From the NCBI GenBank assembly GCA_027100635.1, contig JAMOOQ010000012.1, positions 1 to 64,000 of the forward strand: DNA of 64,000 nt, read 5' to 3'. The notes beneath the pieces were generated by a model. That model searched no databases. It saw nothing but the letters and a program-made list of their open reading frames with translations, and was not told where the DNA came from. Below, piece after piece: positions 52,863-62,700 of the stretch. The translations under genes and the position numbers were made by a program. How positions within the stretch are numbered: the first letter of the stretch is position 1; the number at the start of each line of letters is the position of its first letter. The DNA comes from Campylobacteraceae bacterium (GTDB lineage: Bacteria; Campylobacterota; Campylobacteria; Campylobacterales; Sulfurovaceae).

Positions 52863-53758
52863 TGGTAAATCAAGAAAATTCAAAAGCAGGTTTTGTGGCA
52901 GTTGTTGGACGACCAAATGCAGGGAAAAGTACACTCCTTAATTATATAGTGGGAGAGAGACTAGCAATGGTCTCTAAAAAAGCACAAGCTACAAGAAAAC
53001 GGATGAATATTATTATGATGCATAATGATACTCAAATAATATTTGTAGATACTCCTGGAATTCATAAAAAAGAGAGACTTTTAAATCAATTTATGCTAGA
53101 TGAAGCTTTAAAAGCGATGGGAGATAGTGATTTAATTATATTTCTAGCTCCTGTAACTGATAAAACTGATGAATATGAAAAATTCTTAAAATTAAATCAG
53201 GCAAAAAATACAAAACATATTGTACTTTTGACAAAAATAGATCATGTAAAGCATAGTGATATATTAGAAGCTTTAGGTAAATATCAGAAATTCCAAGAGC
53301 ATTTTGAAGCTATTATTCCATTTTCTGTAAATAGAAAAATTGGTAAAAAACAATTGTTAGATGAGATTAGTAAATATCTACCAAAATCACCATTTTTATA
53401 TGATACTGAACTTATGACGACAGAACATATTCGCTCAATATATAGAGAATTAATTCGTGAGTCAATTTTTGAAAATTTAAGCGATGAGATACCTTATGAA
53501 AGTGATGTTATAATTGATAAAATTGAAGAAAATGATAGTATTGATAGAATTTGGGCAACTATTGTCGTAGAAAAAGATACTCAAAAAGGTATAATTGTTG
53601 GAAATCAAGGTGAAACTATAAAAAGAGTTGGTAAAATAGCAAGAATAGTATTAGAAAACTTTTCAGGAAAAAAAATCTATCTTAATCTTTTTGTTTCAGT
53701 AAAAAAAGGTTGGAGTAAAAATAGAGATTCTCTTGAAGAATTAGGATACATACTTTAA
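52862..53758 (+). CDS. era: GTPase Era
   Basis: 298 residues. G1 VGRPNAGKSTLLN, G3 IIFVDTPGIHK, G4 LLTKIDH (TKID), and the C-terminal KH domain IVGNQGETIKRVGKIAR. It assists 16S rRNA processing and 30S assembly. The hslV-hslU-era order is as in H. pylori. Confidence 0.97.
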   Translation: MVNQENSKAGFVAVVGRPNAGKSTLLNYIVGERLAMVSKKAQATRKRMNIIMMHNDTQIIFVDTPGIHKKERLLNQFMLDEALKAMGDSDLIIFLAPVTDKTDEYEKFLKLNQAKNTKHIVLLTKIDHVKHSDILEALGKYQKFQEHFEAIIPFSVNRKIGKKQLLDEISKYLPKSPFLYDTELMTTEHIRSIYRELIRESIFENLSDEIPYESDVIIDKIEENDSIDRIWATIVVEKDTQKGIIVGNQGETIKRVGKIARIVLENFSGKKIYLNLFVSVKKGWSKNRDSLEELGYIL

Positions 53759-53781
53759 TTTACAGTATCAATATAATTTTT

Positions 53782-53813
53782 TATTAATAATAGCTTATAA
53801 GCTATTATTAATA
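53782..53813. repeat. Perfect 32-bp palindrome upstream of the secretion/pilus operon
   Basis: Arms of 16 bases meet with no loop (TATTAATAATAGCTTA and its exact complement). It lies 24 bases after era and 47 bases before the first gene of the MshI-G-like operon. Could serve as a terminator for era or as a binding site of a dimeric regulator. Confidence 0.9.
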
Positions 53814-53859
53814 TTAAAATATATACAATAGAATTAGTTGTAGAAGGAATCATAAAACT

Positions 53860-55419
53860 ATGTTTAAGAAAAAAGAAAAAACCAAAGAAACTCATAGCAA
53901 AAATAAACTTAATTCTAAATATAAAGCTATTGTAAGTATAGATGCTTACTCTCTACGGTATTATAAATTTAAAGATAATAAAATATCTATTTTAAAAAAA
54001 CCTATTTATAATACTGCTAATTATGTAACAGCCTATGTTACTAATAAAGATTTAATTACATCTATTATTGAGATTAATAGCTCTATTGAAGATGAAGATA
54101 TAACTGATACTATTGAGCTTAAAGCTTATGAGGAACTAGGGTTAGATCAAGCGCTTACTTATAACATAAGTTATACAGAGACTATTGCACGAGATGGTAG
54201 TAGACAATTTCATGTATTTATATCAGAGATAGATACTTTAATTAATAGATTTAAAGACACTATAACAGAAACAAAATTTTTAGACTTTATCCTTCCTGCT
54301 CCTCTTCTGTATGAAGCTTTATATAATAATAAAATTTTACATAATGTTGGAATTGATTGTTTTACATATTTTACAAGATTTGATACAGTTGTAGTTATAT
54401 ATAAAGATGGAGAGTATCTGTACTCTAAATCAATTGAACACTCTTTAGTTAGAATATATGAAAAATATCTTGAGCTTCCTGGAGAAAAGGTGGATGAAGA
54501 TGAATTTTATAAGATTTTAGGAGAAGAGGGTCTTAAGAGTTCTAACTTAGATTATCAAAAAGATCTTATGAAAATTTTTGGAGAGGTATTTATTGGTATC
54601 AATGATATTTTAATCTATGTAAAAAGAGCTTTTGATTTTAAAGCTATAGATAAAGTATATATTGGTAGTGAATTTGGACCAATTGCAGGACTTGATGAAT
54701 ATAGCCAAACATATTTAGGTCAAATTCTTAGTGAGTTAAATTTTGATTATGAGTTTGTCTCTAGCGAATGGTACCTTGATCAATTTCAATGTTTAATGGC
54801 ATTATCTTCTGTTGATTATCAAAATGGGATGAATGCGTCTGTAAATCTAACTCAATTTAAACGTCCACCACCTTTTGCAATGCGTCCAGGTGGTCAATTT
54901 ATAATCTCCACAACTATTGCTAGTATTGTTGGAATTGCATGGCCCTCAACATATCTTGTTGGTTCATATCTAAATAAGGGAGAGATTTATCTTTTAGAAG
55001 ATAAAGAGCAACAGCTTACAGCATTGGCAACTAAATATAAAAAGATTATTAAAGAGAAAACACTTAAAATTCAAAAACTAGATAAAGAGATAAATGAACT
55101 TGATATTACTTATAATTCAAAAATTAAAACTTTAAGTGCTATTTTTGATAAAAAAGTAAATTATAAATTAAAATCAGAATCTTTATATCGTTTTGCTGGT
55201 GATCTTAAAAAGTATGATGTTAGAACAGATAGTATTATAAGTGTTGATGATGAATACCGAATATCTTTAATTAGTGAAAATAGTAAAAATATTACTAGGC
55301 TTATAAAGAGTATATCTGAAAAATATTTTAAAAAAATAAAAGAGATAGATATTGCTGAGATTCAAAAAAACCCAGATACAGGTTATTATACAGGTATATT
55401 AGAGGTTAAATTAAAATGA
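53860..55419 (+). CDS. PilM/PilN-type (MshI/GspL-like) inner-membrane protein
   Basis: 519 residues. N-terminal actin-like/GspL fold (YKAIVSIDAYSLRYYKF; ELKAYEELGLDQ), then a membrane segment near 345-370 (FIISTTIASIVGIAWPSTYLV), then a coiled coil (about 375-425, Lys/Glu-rich) and a small periplasmic domain. This fuses the roles of PilM and PilN. It is the first gene of an operon whose order follows mshI-J-K-L-M-N-E-G. The ATGA overlap with the next gene shows coupling. Confidence 0.75.
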   Translation: MFKKKEKTKETHSKNKLNSKYKAIVSIDAYSLRYYKFKDNKISILKKPIYNTANYVTAYVTNKDLITSIIEINSSIEDEDITDTIELKAYEELGLDQALTYNISYTETIARDGSRQFHVFISEIDTLINRFKDTITETKFLDFILPAPLLYEALYNNKILHNVGIDCFTYFTRFDTVVVIYKDGEYLYSKSIEHSLVRIYEKYLELPGEKVDEDEFYKILGEEGLKSSNLDYQKDLMKIFGEVFIGINDILIYVKRAFDFKAIDKVYIGSEFGPIAGLDEYSQTYLGQILSELNFDYEFVSSEWYLDQFQCLMALSSVDYQNGMNASVNLTQFKRPPPFAMRPGGQFIISTTIASIVGIAWPSTYLVGSYLNKGEIYLLEDKEQQLTALATKYKKIIKEKTLKIQKLDKEINELDITYNSKIKTLSAIFDKKVNYKLKSESLYRFAGDLKKYDVRTDSIISVDDEYRISLISENSKNITRLIKSISEKYFKKIKEIDIAEIQKNPDTGYYTGILEVKLK

Positions 55420-56072
55420 AATTCTTTGCAGATAAGATGGAAGAGCTTGATAACTTTTTCTCAGCTAAAAATGTTAGTGAAAGTTATATGATAATTGTTG
55501 GAGTAGCTGGTACAATAGCATTCGTTGCTTATATGGTTTTTTTACCATACTCACAAGAAGAATATAATGTAACTAATGAAAATAAGAAAATTATTAAAAA
55601 AAGTATTATTGTACAAAAAGAGTATTTGGACTCTATCTCTTCTATTGATGGAGATCAAGATTTTAAAGTCAAAGAGCAAAATAGGGAGATAACGAGTAGT
55701 AACAGTGAAATTAGTAATCTAAAAGCAAAAATTAAGTTTGTAAATATAAATTTAGAGCAGTTGTCTGATATGTTATTTAATAAACGGAGTTGGTCTAAAT
55801 TTATAGATTCAATAAGCTCAAAGGCTTATGAAAATGATGTAATAATTAAAAATATTACAAATACATATGTAGATAATAATGGTAGTTTTGGTCATGTACT
55901 AAAGGTCGGCGTTGGTTGTAAAGGGGATTATAACGGTATAGTTAGGTTTATTAACCAATTAGAACAAAATGTACTAGTAACAGATGTTTATAGTTCTCAT
56001 ATATATTCTGATACTGATTCGGCTGATGCGTTAGCTGATATTAATATATCTGTATGGGGGATTAATCATTAA
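55416..56072 (+). CDS. PilO-like (MshJ/GspM-type) inner-membrane protein
   Basis: 218 residues. One membrane helix near 25-45 (YMIIVGVAGTIAFVAYMVFL), a coiled coil with NSEISNLKAKIKFVNINLEQL, and a ferredoxin-like periplasmic domain (VGCKGDYNGIVRFINQLEQN, a PilO-typical segment). It overlaps both neighbours and would form the alignment subcomplex with the preceding protein. Confidence 0.75.
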   Translation: MKFFADKMEELDNFFSAKNVSESYMIIVGVAGTIAFVAYMVFLPYSQEEYNVTNENKKIIKKSIIVQKEYLDSISSIDGDQDFKVKEQNREITSSNSEISNLKAKIKFVNINLEQLSDMLFNKRSWSKFIDSISSKAYENDVIIKNITNTYVDNNGSFGHVLKVGVGCKGDYNGIVRFINQLEQNVLVTDVYSSHIYSDTDSADALADINISVWGINH

Positions 56073-56500
56073 TGAAAAGATTTATAAAGAGATTATTAAT
56101 GATTATTAGCTTTTTTTTATCAGATTTATTAATAGCAGGTAGTGTATCTGTAGAGGATATTAAAATGATGGTAAATAAGATTAGAGCACCTAGAGTTGGT
56201 GTTGATATGAAACAATTATCTTATACAGAAAATCCATTTATTACAGTTACAAAAGATGCAAATAAAACAACCACAGTTATTTTTAAGCCAAAAAGAGTTG
56301 AGTTAAACGTAGAACTTGATGGAATATTAAATAATAAAGTTAGTATAAATGGAAAATGGATGAAAATTGGAGATATGGTTGGTGATTATAATATTACATA
56401 TGTGGAGAATGGAGTTGTTACATTAAAAAGAGATAACAATGATACAAAAAAACTTTTTGTTTATAAGAAAAAAAATAATATAAAATTCCAAGGAGAATAG
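56072..56500 (+). CDS. Small periplasmic PilP/MshK-like protein (possible CtsR counterpart)
   Basis: 142 residues. Signal sequence (LLMIISFFLSDLLIA), then a beta-rich domain with LNVELDGILNNKVSINGKWMKIGDMVGDYNI, the pattern of PilP/GspC-type HR domains that dock on the secretin. It sits directly before the secretin gene. Campylobacter jejuni has the small protein CtsR at the same place. Confidence 0.65.
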   Translation: MKRFIKRLLMIISFFLSDLLIAGSVSVEDIKMMVNKIRAPRVGVDMKQLSYTENPFITVTKDANKTTTVIFKPKRVELNVELDGILNNKVSINGKWMKIGDMVGDYNITYVENGVVTLKRDNNDTKKLFVYKKKNNIKFQGE

Positions 56501-56502
56501 AT

Positions 56503-58107
56503 ATGAATATAATAGAAAGATTAAGGAGTAAGGTTTTTATATCATTGGCTGTAATAATGATGATACCCAGTATCTCAAGTGCTACAGAGTGTAATACAAA
56601 ATTGTTTACAGCAACAATGGATAGTAAGCTTACTATTGCAGATGCTATAGAAAATTTAGCCGATTCATGTGGATTAACAATAATTGTAAAAGATGATGCA
56701 GCTAAAAAAAGATTAAACAAACGATTATATTATATAAAATTAAATAACTCTACACTTAACGGTTTCCTAGATATAATACTTTCTGAAAATGATTTAATAT
56801 ATACTCTTAGAGGAAATAAATTAACAATATCATATCTAACCACAAAAACATTTAGAATTCATTATATAGCAGGAAAAAGAACAGGTACAAGTAAAGCAAA
56901 TGTAACAATTGCATCTAATGGTGGGGCAGGTGAGAGTGGTGGTGAATCTGGAGGTTCTAGTGGAAGTAGTGGTTCAGAAACAGGTGTATCTATTGATAGT
57001 GAAGATAGTTTTGATTTTTGGGATAGAATACAAAAAGAGATTCAAAGAGTTTTGATTGGTGCTGGGGATGGAACTACTCACTATATTAAAAATGGTGATG
57101 ATAAATGGACTGGACCTGATGGTAAGGAATGGGAATATAACCCTGTTGCTCCAATTATAAATCCAACAGCTGGGATGATTACGGTAACAGGAACGGTAAG
57201 ACAAATTCAAAGAGTATCTAAATATATTAAAACTCTAACTAAGCAGATAAAATCACAAGTACTTATAGATGTCAGAATTCTTAGCGTAGAGTTTGATAAT
57301 AGTAAAACAACAGGTATTGATTGGAATCAAATATATGGACTTCAAAATTTTACTTTAAGTGGAATGATGATGACACGAGATAATGTTGCTACTTATGAGA
57401 GAGCTACAGGTGATGGAGGTGGAGACTTTCCATTTACTAGCACAGAATTTGCACTTGATTCTGTTCCTTCTAGGGGAGCTATCTTTGAAGCTGGTAGTTC
57501 TGCAAAAATTACGGATTTAGTTAGATTTTTGGGAACACAAGGAGATGTGAAATCTATATCAAGTCCAAGAGTCCTGACACTTAATAATCAACCTGCTCTT
57601 ATTAGTGTAGGTAAAGAATTATTTTATAAAATCAAATCAAGCTCTACCGCATCCGCTGGTGGAGCAGCCACCGCAGCAGAAGGTGAAGTTGTTAGTTCTG
57701 TTTTTGCAGGGATATTACTTGATATTACTCCTGAAATATCTTCTAATGGTATGGTAACTCTTAAGATTAATCCTTCCATTACGGATACAGCTTCAAGTGT
57801 ATCTTCTGATTCTGGAGTTGTAAGAACTATACCACCCGATTTAATAAGAAGACAAATAGCATCTGTAATTACTGTAAAAAATGGTCATCATGCTGTATTA
57901 GGTGGTTTAATATCTACAAAAAATGGTTTTAAAGTTAGCAAAGTTCCACTTTTGGGAGATTTGCCTTTATTAGAGTATATGTTTAAAAGAGAAGAAAAAA
58001 TAGAAAAGGTTGAAGAGTTGGTAATTATAATAACTCCACATATTATCAAAAGTTCAAGAGATATATCTCTTAAAGATTTAGGGTATAAAAAACTTAGATA
58101 TGAGTAG
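56503..58107 (+). CDS. ctsD: Type II/IV secretin (MshL/CtsD-like outer-membrane channel)
   Basis: 534 residues. Signal peptide (SLAVIMMIPSISSA), a short N-terminal domain (about 38-85, STN-like; TIADAIENLADSCGLTIIV), a Gly/Ser-rich linker at about 140-165, an N1-like domain (GMITVTGTVRQIQRVSKYI), and the C-terminal secretin domain with VPLLGDLPLLEYMFKRE and ELVIIITPHII. It forms the outer-membrane gate. The Gly/Ser linker is specific to this protein. Confidence 0.9.
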   Translation: MNIIERLRSKVFISLAVIMMIPSISSATECNTKLFTATMDSKLTIADAIENLADSCGLTIIVKDDAAKKRLNKRLYYIKLNNSTLNGFLDIILSENDLIYTLRGNKLTISYLTTKTFRIHYIAGKRTGTSKANVTIASNGGAGESGGESGGSSGSSGSETGVSIDSEDSFDFWDRIQKEIQRVLIGAGDGTTHYIKNGDDKWTGPDGKEWEYNPVAPIINPTAGMITVTGTVRQIQRVSKYIKTLTKQIKSQVLIDVRILSVEFDNSKTTGIDWNQIYGLQNFTLSGMMMTRDNVATYERATGDGGGDFPFTSTEFALDSVPSRGAIFEAGSSAKITDLVRFLGTQGDVKSISSPRVLTLNNQPALISVGKELFYKIKSSSTASAGGAATAAEGEVVSSVFAGILLDITPEISSNGMVTLKINPSITDTASSVSSDSGVVRTIPPDLIRRQIASVITVKNGHHAVLGGLISTKNGFKVSKVPLLGDLPLLEYMFKREEKIEKVEELVIIITPHIIKSSRDISLKDLGYKKLRYE

Positions 58108-58906
58108 ATATAATAAGGCAAAAAATATATTTATTGATTCAATAGATATTGATGAATATATAGAGTTAGACTCTGCTGAGTATTCATATAATCTAATATA
58201 TGATAGTGTTAGTAGACCTCTTAAGATGATTCTACTTTTTGGAAGACCAGGAACTGGTAAAAGTATTTTATTAAATCGTATATATCAAAATCTTAAGTAT
58301 CAAAAAGAGATACACTATTTTGATGCTCCTTCTCTTGATCAAAGGGAGTTTTTTAGGAAGTTTTTTAAAGTTGTAACTCTTAAAGATCTTCCAAAGAATA
58401 CAGAAGTAAATTTTACCACTTTAATAGATTATTGTAAAAGTATTCAAGGAAAAAGAGAAGTTATCATTTTATTAGATGAAGCACAGATGTATGATTCTAA
58501 TATGCTTGAAAAGATAAGAGTTCTCTCTGATACTAGAGCAATAAAATTTGTTATCTCTATGCATAAAACAGATAATGAAGAGTTGATAGCAAAAGAACAT
58601 TTTAAAACAAGAATATGGGAGACTATAGAACTTGTAAATGTTAATAAAGAGGAGCTTAAAAGATATATTCATAAGAAATTATTAAAACATAATCTATTTG
58701 ATATAGCAGATACAATAAAAAGTAAACATATTAATCTTATATATAATCTTACAAAAGGTAATTTTAGAGAGTGTAACAAGATGATGTTTAAAACATTTGA
58801 GATTTATGAATATTATGATTTAGATAAAAAGTATAAAATTAATGATAAAAAGTTTTCAAAAAAATTTATTGAAATGGCTGCAATAAGATTAGGATATATA
58901 AAATGA
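58100..58906 (+). CDS. ctsP: ExeA/MshM-like AAA ATPase (CtsP-type)
   Basis: 268 residues. Walker A FGRPGTGKSILL, Walker B VIILLDEAQM, and the sensor region KFVISMHKTD. The ExeA/GspA-like ATPase in MSHA operons (MshM), which in cts corresponds to CtsP. It has no membrane helix. It may help assembly of the secretin or cell-wall passage (inference). Overlaps the secretin stop by 8 bases. Confidence 0.8.
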   Translation: MSRYNKAKNIFIDSIDIDEYIELDSAEYSYNLIYDSVSRPLKMILLFGRPGTGKSILLNRIYQNLKYQKEIHYFDAPSLDQREFFRKFFKVVTLKDLPKNTEVNFTTLIDYCKSIQGKREVIILLDEAQMYDSNMLEKIRVLSDTRAIKFVISMHKTDNEELIAKEHFKTRIWETIELVNVNKEELKRYIHKKLLKHNLFDIADTIKSKHINLIYNLTKGNFRECNKMMFKTFEIYEYYDLDKKYKINDKKFSKKFIEMAAIRLGYIK

Positions 58907-59664
58907 ATAGCATGAAAGAGCTTGAAAAAAAATGGTTTAGATATAAATTAAAGCAATCTATACCATGGTTTATATTAATTTTTTATCTTATTTTAATAGG
59001 ACTGTATATAAATTATAAAATAATAGTTGATAAATTTATTATAAATCAATACAATCAATTATCAAAAGAGTATTTTACACAAAAAGATATTTCTTTAGAG
59101 ATTCATCCAAAAATATCTACTATAATAGATGAGAATAAAAGTAATATTTTAATAATTAAAGATTTTAATAAAACTATTATTGATATAAATACAAGTAATG
59201 ATATATTTGAGATTAATGATACTCTTTATGAAGAAAATATTAGTGAGCCATTTTTTAGTGAAATATCTCCAGTTATAGATATTCAAGTACCAAAAGTTAA
59301 AACACAAGATGAAATCTTGGAAGAAGAGATTGAGAAAAGACATGAGAAGCACTATATCTATATAAAAAAGAGTAGTAAAGAGTACAAAGATGTTGAAAAA
59401 AGATTCTCTTTATCTCAAGATCCAGAAGATGCACTATTTTTAGCAAGGATTTATTATGAAAAGAAAAAGTATAAAAAAGCAGAAGAGTGGGCATTTATTG
59501 CGAATGAATTAAATGATGATTTAGAAGAGAGTTGGTTAATTTATGCAAAAGCAAAAAATGCAAGAGGTCAAAAGGTAAAAGCTATACATATATTAAAATC
59601 TTATCTAAAAAAGACTAATTCTCTTAGAGCAAGAAAATTGTTAGAAGAGTTTAGAAGAAATTGA
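58903..59664 (+). CDS. Membrane-anchored TPR protein (MshN/CtsX-position)
   Basis: 253 residues. N-terminal membrane helix (about 19-40: SIPWFILIFYLILIGLYINY), a charged middle, and a C-terminal TPR-like pair (DALFLARIYYEKKKYKKAEE, LEESWLIYAKAKNARGQ). Same gene position as mshN and as ctsX of Campylobacter. It overlaps ctsP by ATGA. The function is not established. Confidence 0.65.
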   Translation: MNSMKELEKKWFRYKLKQSIPWFILIFYLILIGLYINYKIIVDKFIINQYNQLSKEYFTQKDISLEIHPKISTIIDENKSNILIIKDFNKTIIDINTSNDIFEINDTLYEENISEPFFSEISPVIDIQVPKVKTQDEILEEEIEKRHEKHYIYIKKSSKEYKDVEKRFSLSQDPEDALFLARIYYEKKKYKKAEEWAFIANELNDDLEESWLIYAKAKNARGQKVKAIHILKSYLKKTNSLRARKLLEEFRRN

Positions 59665-59707
59665 TAGTATAGTTTTATAAAATAAACTAGATAAAAAAGG
59701 AATTTGG

Positions 59708-61450
59708 ATGAAAAAACTTATTGAGATAATGTTAAAAGAGAATATCTTAAAAAAAGATAGTATATCTTATTTGGTTAGGCATCGTCCAAATAGACTTGAT
59801 ATAAACTTTGCAAATTTAATTGAACATAAATTTTTAGAGGTTAAGACTGTTGAAGAATTTTTGGCAAAGAAAATTCGTGAAGGGGTGATTACCTTATCCC
59901 ATCTTGAAAAAATTGATGGTATGAATATCACTAGAATTCTAAATCTTGTAGCTAAAGAACTTAAGATGGAATTTATTGATATTGATGAAGTTGATTTAGA
60001 TATGAGACTTTTTGCAAAAACACCATATAAGCAACTATTAAAATATAGTGTACTTCCACTTGAAGAGGATGATCTTAGTATAACAATTATATTTGCTGAT
60101 CCTTTGAATATGGAAGCACAAGATGTGATGCAGAGGATTTTTCCTAGAAAACCAATTAATATTGCGATTGCAAGACCTAGGCAGATTACAGAATATCTTC
60201 AGAGATTTGAGATTAATGAGAGTGTTAAAGGGCTTATAACTAATATTAGAGATGATCTTAAAGATACATCTATGGAGGAGAAAAATAATGATGAATCTCC
60301 CGCTGTTTTAAAACTTATTCATATTATTTTACGACAAGCAATTACATCAAGAGCGAGTGATATTCATATTGAAGCAACTGAGAAAAATTGTATTGTTAGA
60401 TGTAGAATTGATGGTATGCTTAGTCAAGTATTTACATTTGATAAAGATATATTTTCTCCACTATCCTCAAGAATGAAGCTTGTATCAAGTTTAGATATTG
60501 CAGAAAAGAGAAAACCACAAGATGGAAGATTCTCTATGGTAGTAGCAGGGAACCCTTATGACTTTAGGGTTTCTACTCTTCCTACTCTTTGGGGTGAATC
60601 AATTGTTATGAGGATTTTGGATAAATCTAAAGTTATGATTAGACTAGAAGATGCTGGGATGAATGAATCAAATCTTAGAAAGTTTACAGATAGTATTGAT
60701 GTACCTTATGGGATTGTTTTGGTAACAGGACCAACTGGTAGTGGTAAAACAACTACACTTTATGGAGCTCTAAATGCTATTAGGGATGTAAGAGATAAAA
60801 TTATTACAGTTGAAGATCCTGTTGAGTACCAGATGAATGGTATTCAACAAGTTCATGTAAATGCAGCAGCAGGATTAAGTTTTGCAGATGCACTAAGATC
60901 AATTCTTAGACAAGATCCTGATAAGATAATGATCGGGGAAATTAGAGATCAAGAGACATTAAGAATTGCCATTCAAGCAGCTCTTACTGGTCACTTAGTT
61001 TTATCTACACTTCATACAAATGATGCAATTAGTGCTGTTACAAGAATTCTTGATATGGGAATTGAACGTTATCTTGTAAGTGGTGCTTTAGTCGCAATTC
61101 AAGCTCAAAGACTTGTGCGTAAATTATGTTCTAAATGTACAATTAAAGATACACTAAGTCAAAAGATATTAGATGAGATTAAAGAGTATCTTCCTGAAGA
61201 TTATCAATTTTATAAAGGTGAGGGTTGTAAAGATTGTAATCAATCAGGATATAGTGGACGAGAGATGATTTCTGAAGTTTTACAAGTAAGTGAAGTATTT
61301 GCAAGATTAATTGCTGCTGGTGGATCTAAAGAGGAGATGACAGAATTAGCATTTAAAGAGGGATTTGTCCCTATGTTTGGAGATGGTATTACTAAAGCAT
61401 TACAAGGAAAATCTACAGTGGAAGAGGTATTTAGGGTGGCTAGATTATAA
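59708..61450 (+). CDS. ctsE: Type II/IV secretion assembly ATPase (MshE/GspE/CtsE)
   Basis: 580 residues. N-terminal MshEN/GspE domain, Walker A GPTGSGKTTTLYGA, Asp box region ASDIHIEATEKN, Walker B LRQDPDKIMIGEIRD, His box LSTLHTNDA, and a C-terminal zinc site with two CxxC (CSKC, CKDC). Motor ATPase of pilus or pseudopilus assembly. The TAATG overlap joins it to ctsF. Confidence 0.93.
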   Translation: MKKLIEIMLKENILKKDSISYLVRHRPNRLDINFANLIEHKFLEVKTVEEFLAKKIREGVITLSHLEKIDGMNITRILNLVAKELKMEFIDIDEVDLDMRLFAKTPYKQLLKYSVLPLEEDDLSITIIFADPLNMEAQDVMQRIFPRKPINIAIARPRQITEYLQRFEINESVKGLITNIRDDLKDTSMEEKNNDESPAVLKLIHIILRQAITSRASDIHIEATEKNCIVRCRIDGMLSQVFTFDKDIFSPLSSRMKLVSSLDIAEKRKPQDGRFSMVVAGNPYDFRVSTLPTLWGESIVMRILDKSKVMIRLEDAGMNESNLRKFTDSIDVPYGIVLVTGPTGSGKTTTLYGALNAIRDVRDKIITVEDPVEYQMNGIQQVHVNAAAGLSFADALRSILRQDPDKIMIGEIRDQETLRIAIQAALTGHLVLSTLHTNDAISAVTRILDMGIERYLVSGALVAIQAQRLVRKLCSKCTIKDTLSQKILDEIKEYLPEDYQFYKGEGCKDCNQSGYSGREMISEVLQVSEVFARLIAAGGSKEEMTELAFKEGFVPMFGDGITKALQGKSTVEEVFRVARL

Positions 61451-62697
61451 TGAAATATTTTAATGTAACAATTATCAATAAAGGTACAAAAAGTGATGAG
61501 GTAGTTAAAGCACCTAATAAAATGGCTGCTGTTGCTCAAGCAAAAAAAGAGTTTAAAGGTGCTGTTATAGTAAGGGCAAAAGAGACCTCTGCACCTGTTG
61601 AAGATAAGTTTCAAAATATAATTAAAATTGTTAATGAATCAATGGAAGGTAAAATTCCAGAAATGCAGAAAGTATCAACTATTAAACAAATAGCTGTTAT
61701 GACAGATGCTGGAATACCAATTAATGATACTCTTGAAGAGGTGGCACTTCATGCAGAACATCCAAAATTAAAAAAAATTTATCAAAGTTTATGTGATGAT
61801 ATTAATTCAGGTAAAGGTCTTTCTGAATCTATGGAAAAATATCGTCATGAATTTGGAAATATTACAATTGCAATGACAGACCTTGGGGAGAAAACAGGTA
61901 ATATATCAGGAGCATATACTAAACTAGCAACCATCTTAGAAGATATTTTAGAGAATAATAAAAAGTTTAAAAAAGCTATGAAGGGACCAAAAAATACTCT
62001 TATTGCCATGGGTGTGGCTTTTTCTATCTTGATTCTTGCTGTTGTTCCTAAGTTTAAAGAGATTTTTGAAGCACTTAAAACTGAGTTACCTCTACCAACT
62101 AGAATATTACTATTTTTAGAACATTATATGGGAACTTATATGTGGCAGATTTTGATTGTTCTTTTTGTCTCCATTAAAGCTCATGGGTATCTATATAAAA
62201 CCAATAAGGGATGGAAGTATGGTACGGATAGGATTCTTATTCACCCTAAATTTCCTCTTGTAAGTAAAGCTATATTTCTTTCAACTATGCATAGGTATAG
62301 TCTAATTTTTGGAGAACTTGTAAAGTCTGGTGTTCCCGTAAATGAGGCACTTGAGACGGCTGTAGGGATGGTAGATAATGAGATTCTCAAAGAAAAACTA
62401 GGTAGTATTAATGGAAATATTGGTAGAGGAAAGAGTCTAACAGAGTCCATTATTGAAACAGGAATATATGAAAATATGTTGATACAGATGATAAAAGCAG
62501 GAGAGATGGGTGGACAATTAGATTTGATGCTAGAAAAAGTTACAAACTATTATTATGCAGAATTTACAGATTTAATTGATAACTTATCAGCTTATATTGA
62601 ACCAATTATGATGTTCTTTATTGCTTGTTTGGTTACACTTATGGCTTTAGGTATTTTTATGCCTATGTGGGGTATGGGAGATGCCGCAGCAGAGTAA
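61450..62697 (+). CDS. ctsF: Inner-membrane platform protein (MshG/GspF/CtsF)
   Basis: 415 residues, GspF family: repeated GspF domains (IKQIAVMTDAGIPINDTLEE and HRYSLIFGELVKSGVPVNEA), GEKTGNISGAYTKLATIL, and three membrane segments (LIAMGVAFSILILAVVPKF, MWQILIVLFVSIKAH, IEPIMMFFIACLVTLMALGIF). It couples the ATPase to pilin insertion. It is the last gene of the machine. The next gene is unrelated, so no pilin genes are in this operon. Confidence 0.93.
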   Translation: MKYFNVTIINKGTKSDEVVKAPNKMAAVAQAKKEFKGAVIVRAKETSAPVEDKFQNIIKIVNESMEGKIPEMQKVSTIKQIAVMTDAGIPINDTLEEVALHAEHPKLKKIYQSLCDDINSGKGLSESMEKYRHEFGNITIAMTDLGEKTGNISGAYTKLATILEDILENNKKFKKAMKGPKNTLIAMGVAFSILILAVVPKFKEIFEALKTELPLPTRILLFLEHYMGTYMWQILIVLFVSIKAHGYLYKTNKGWKYGTDRILIHPKFPLVSKAIFLSTMHRYSLIFGELVKSGVPVNEALETAVGMVDNEILKEKLGSINGNIGRGKSLTESIIETGIYENMLIQMIKAGEMGGQLDLMLEKVTNYYYAEFTDLIDNLSAYIEPIMMFFIACLVTLMALGIFMPMWGMGDAAAE

Positions 62698-62700
62698 AAT

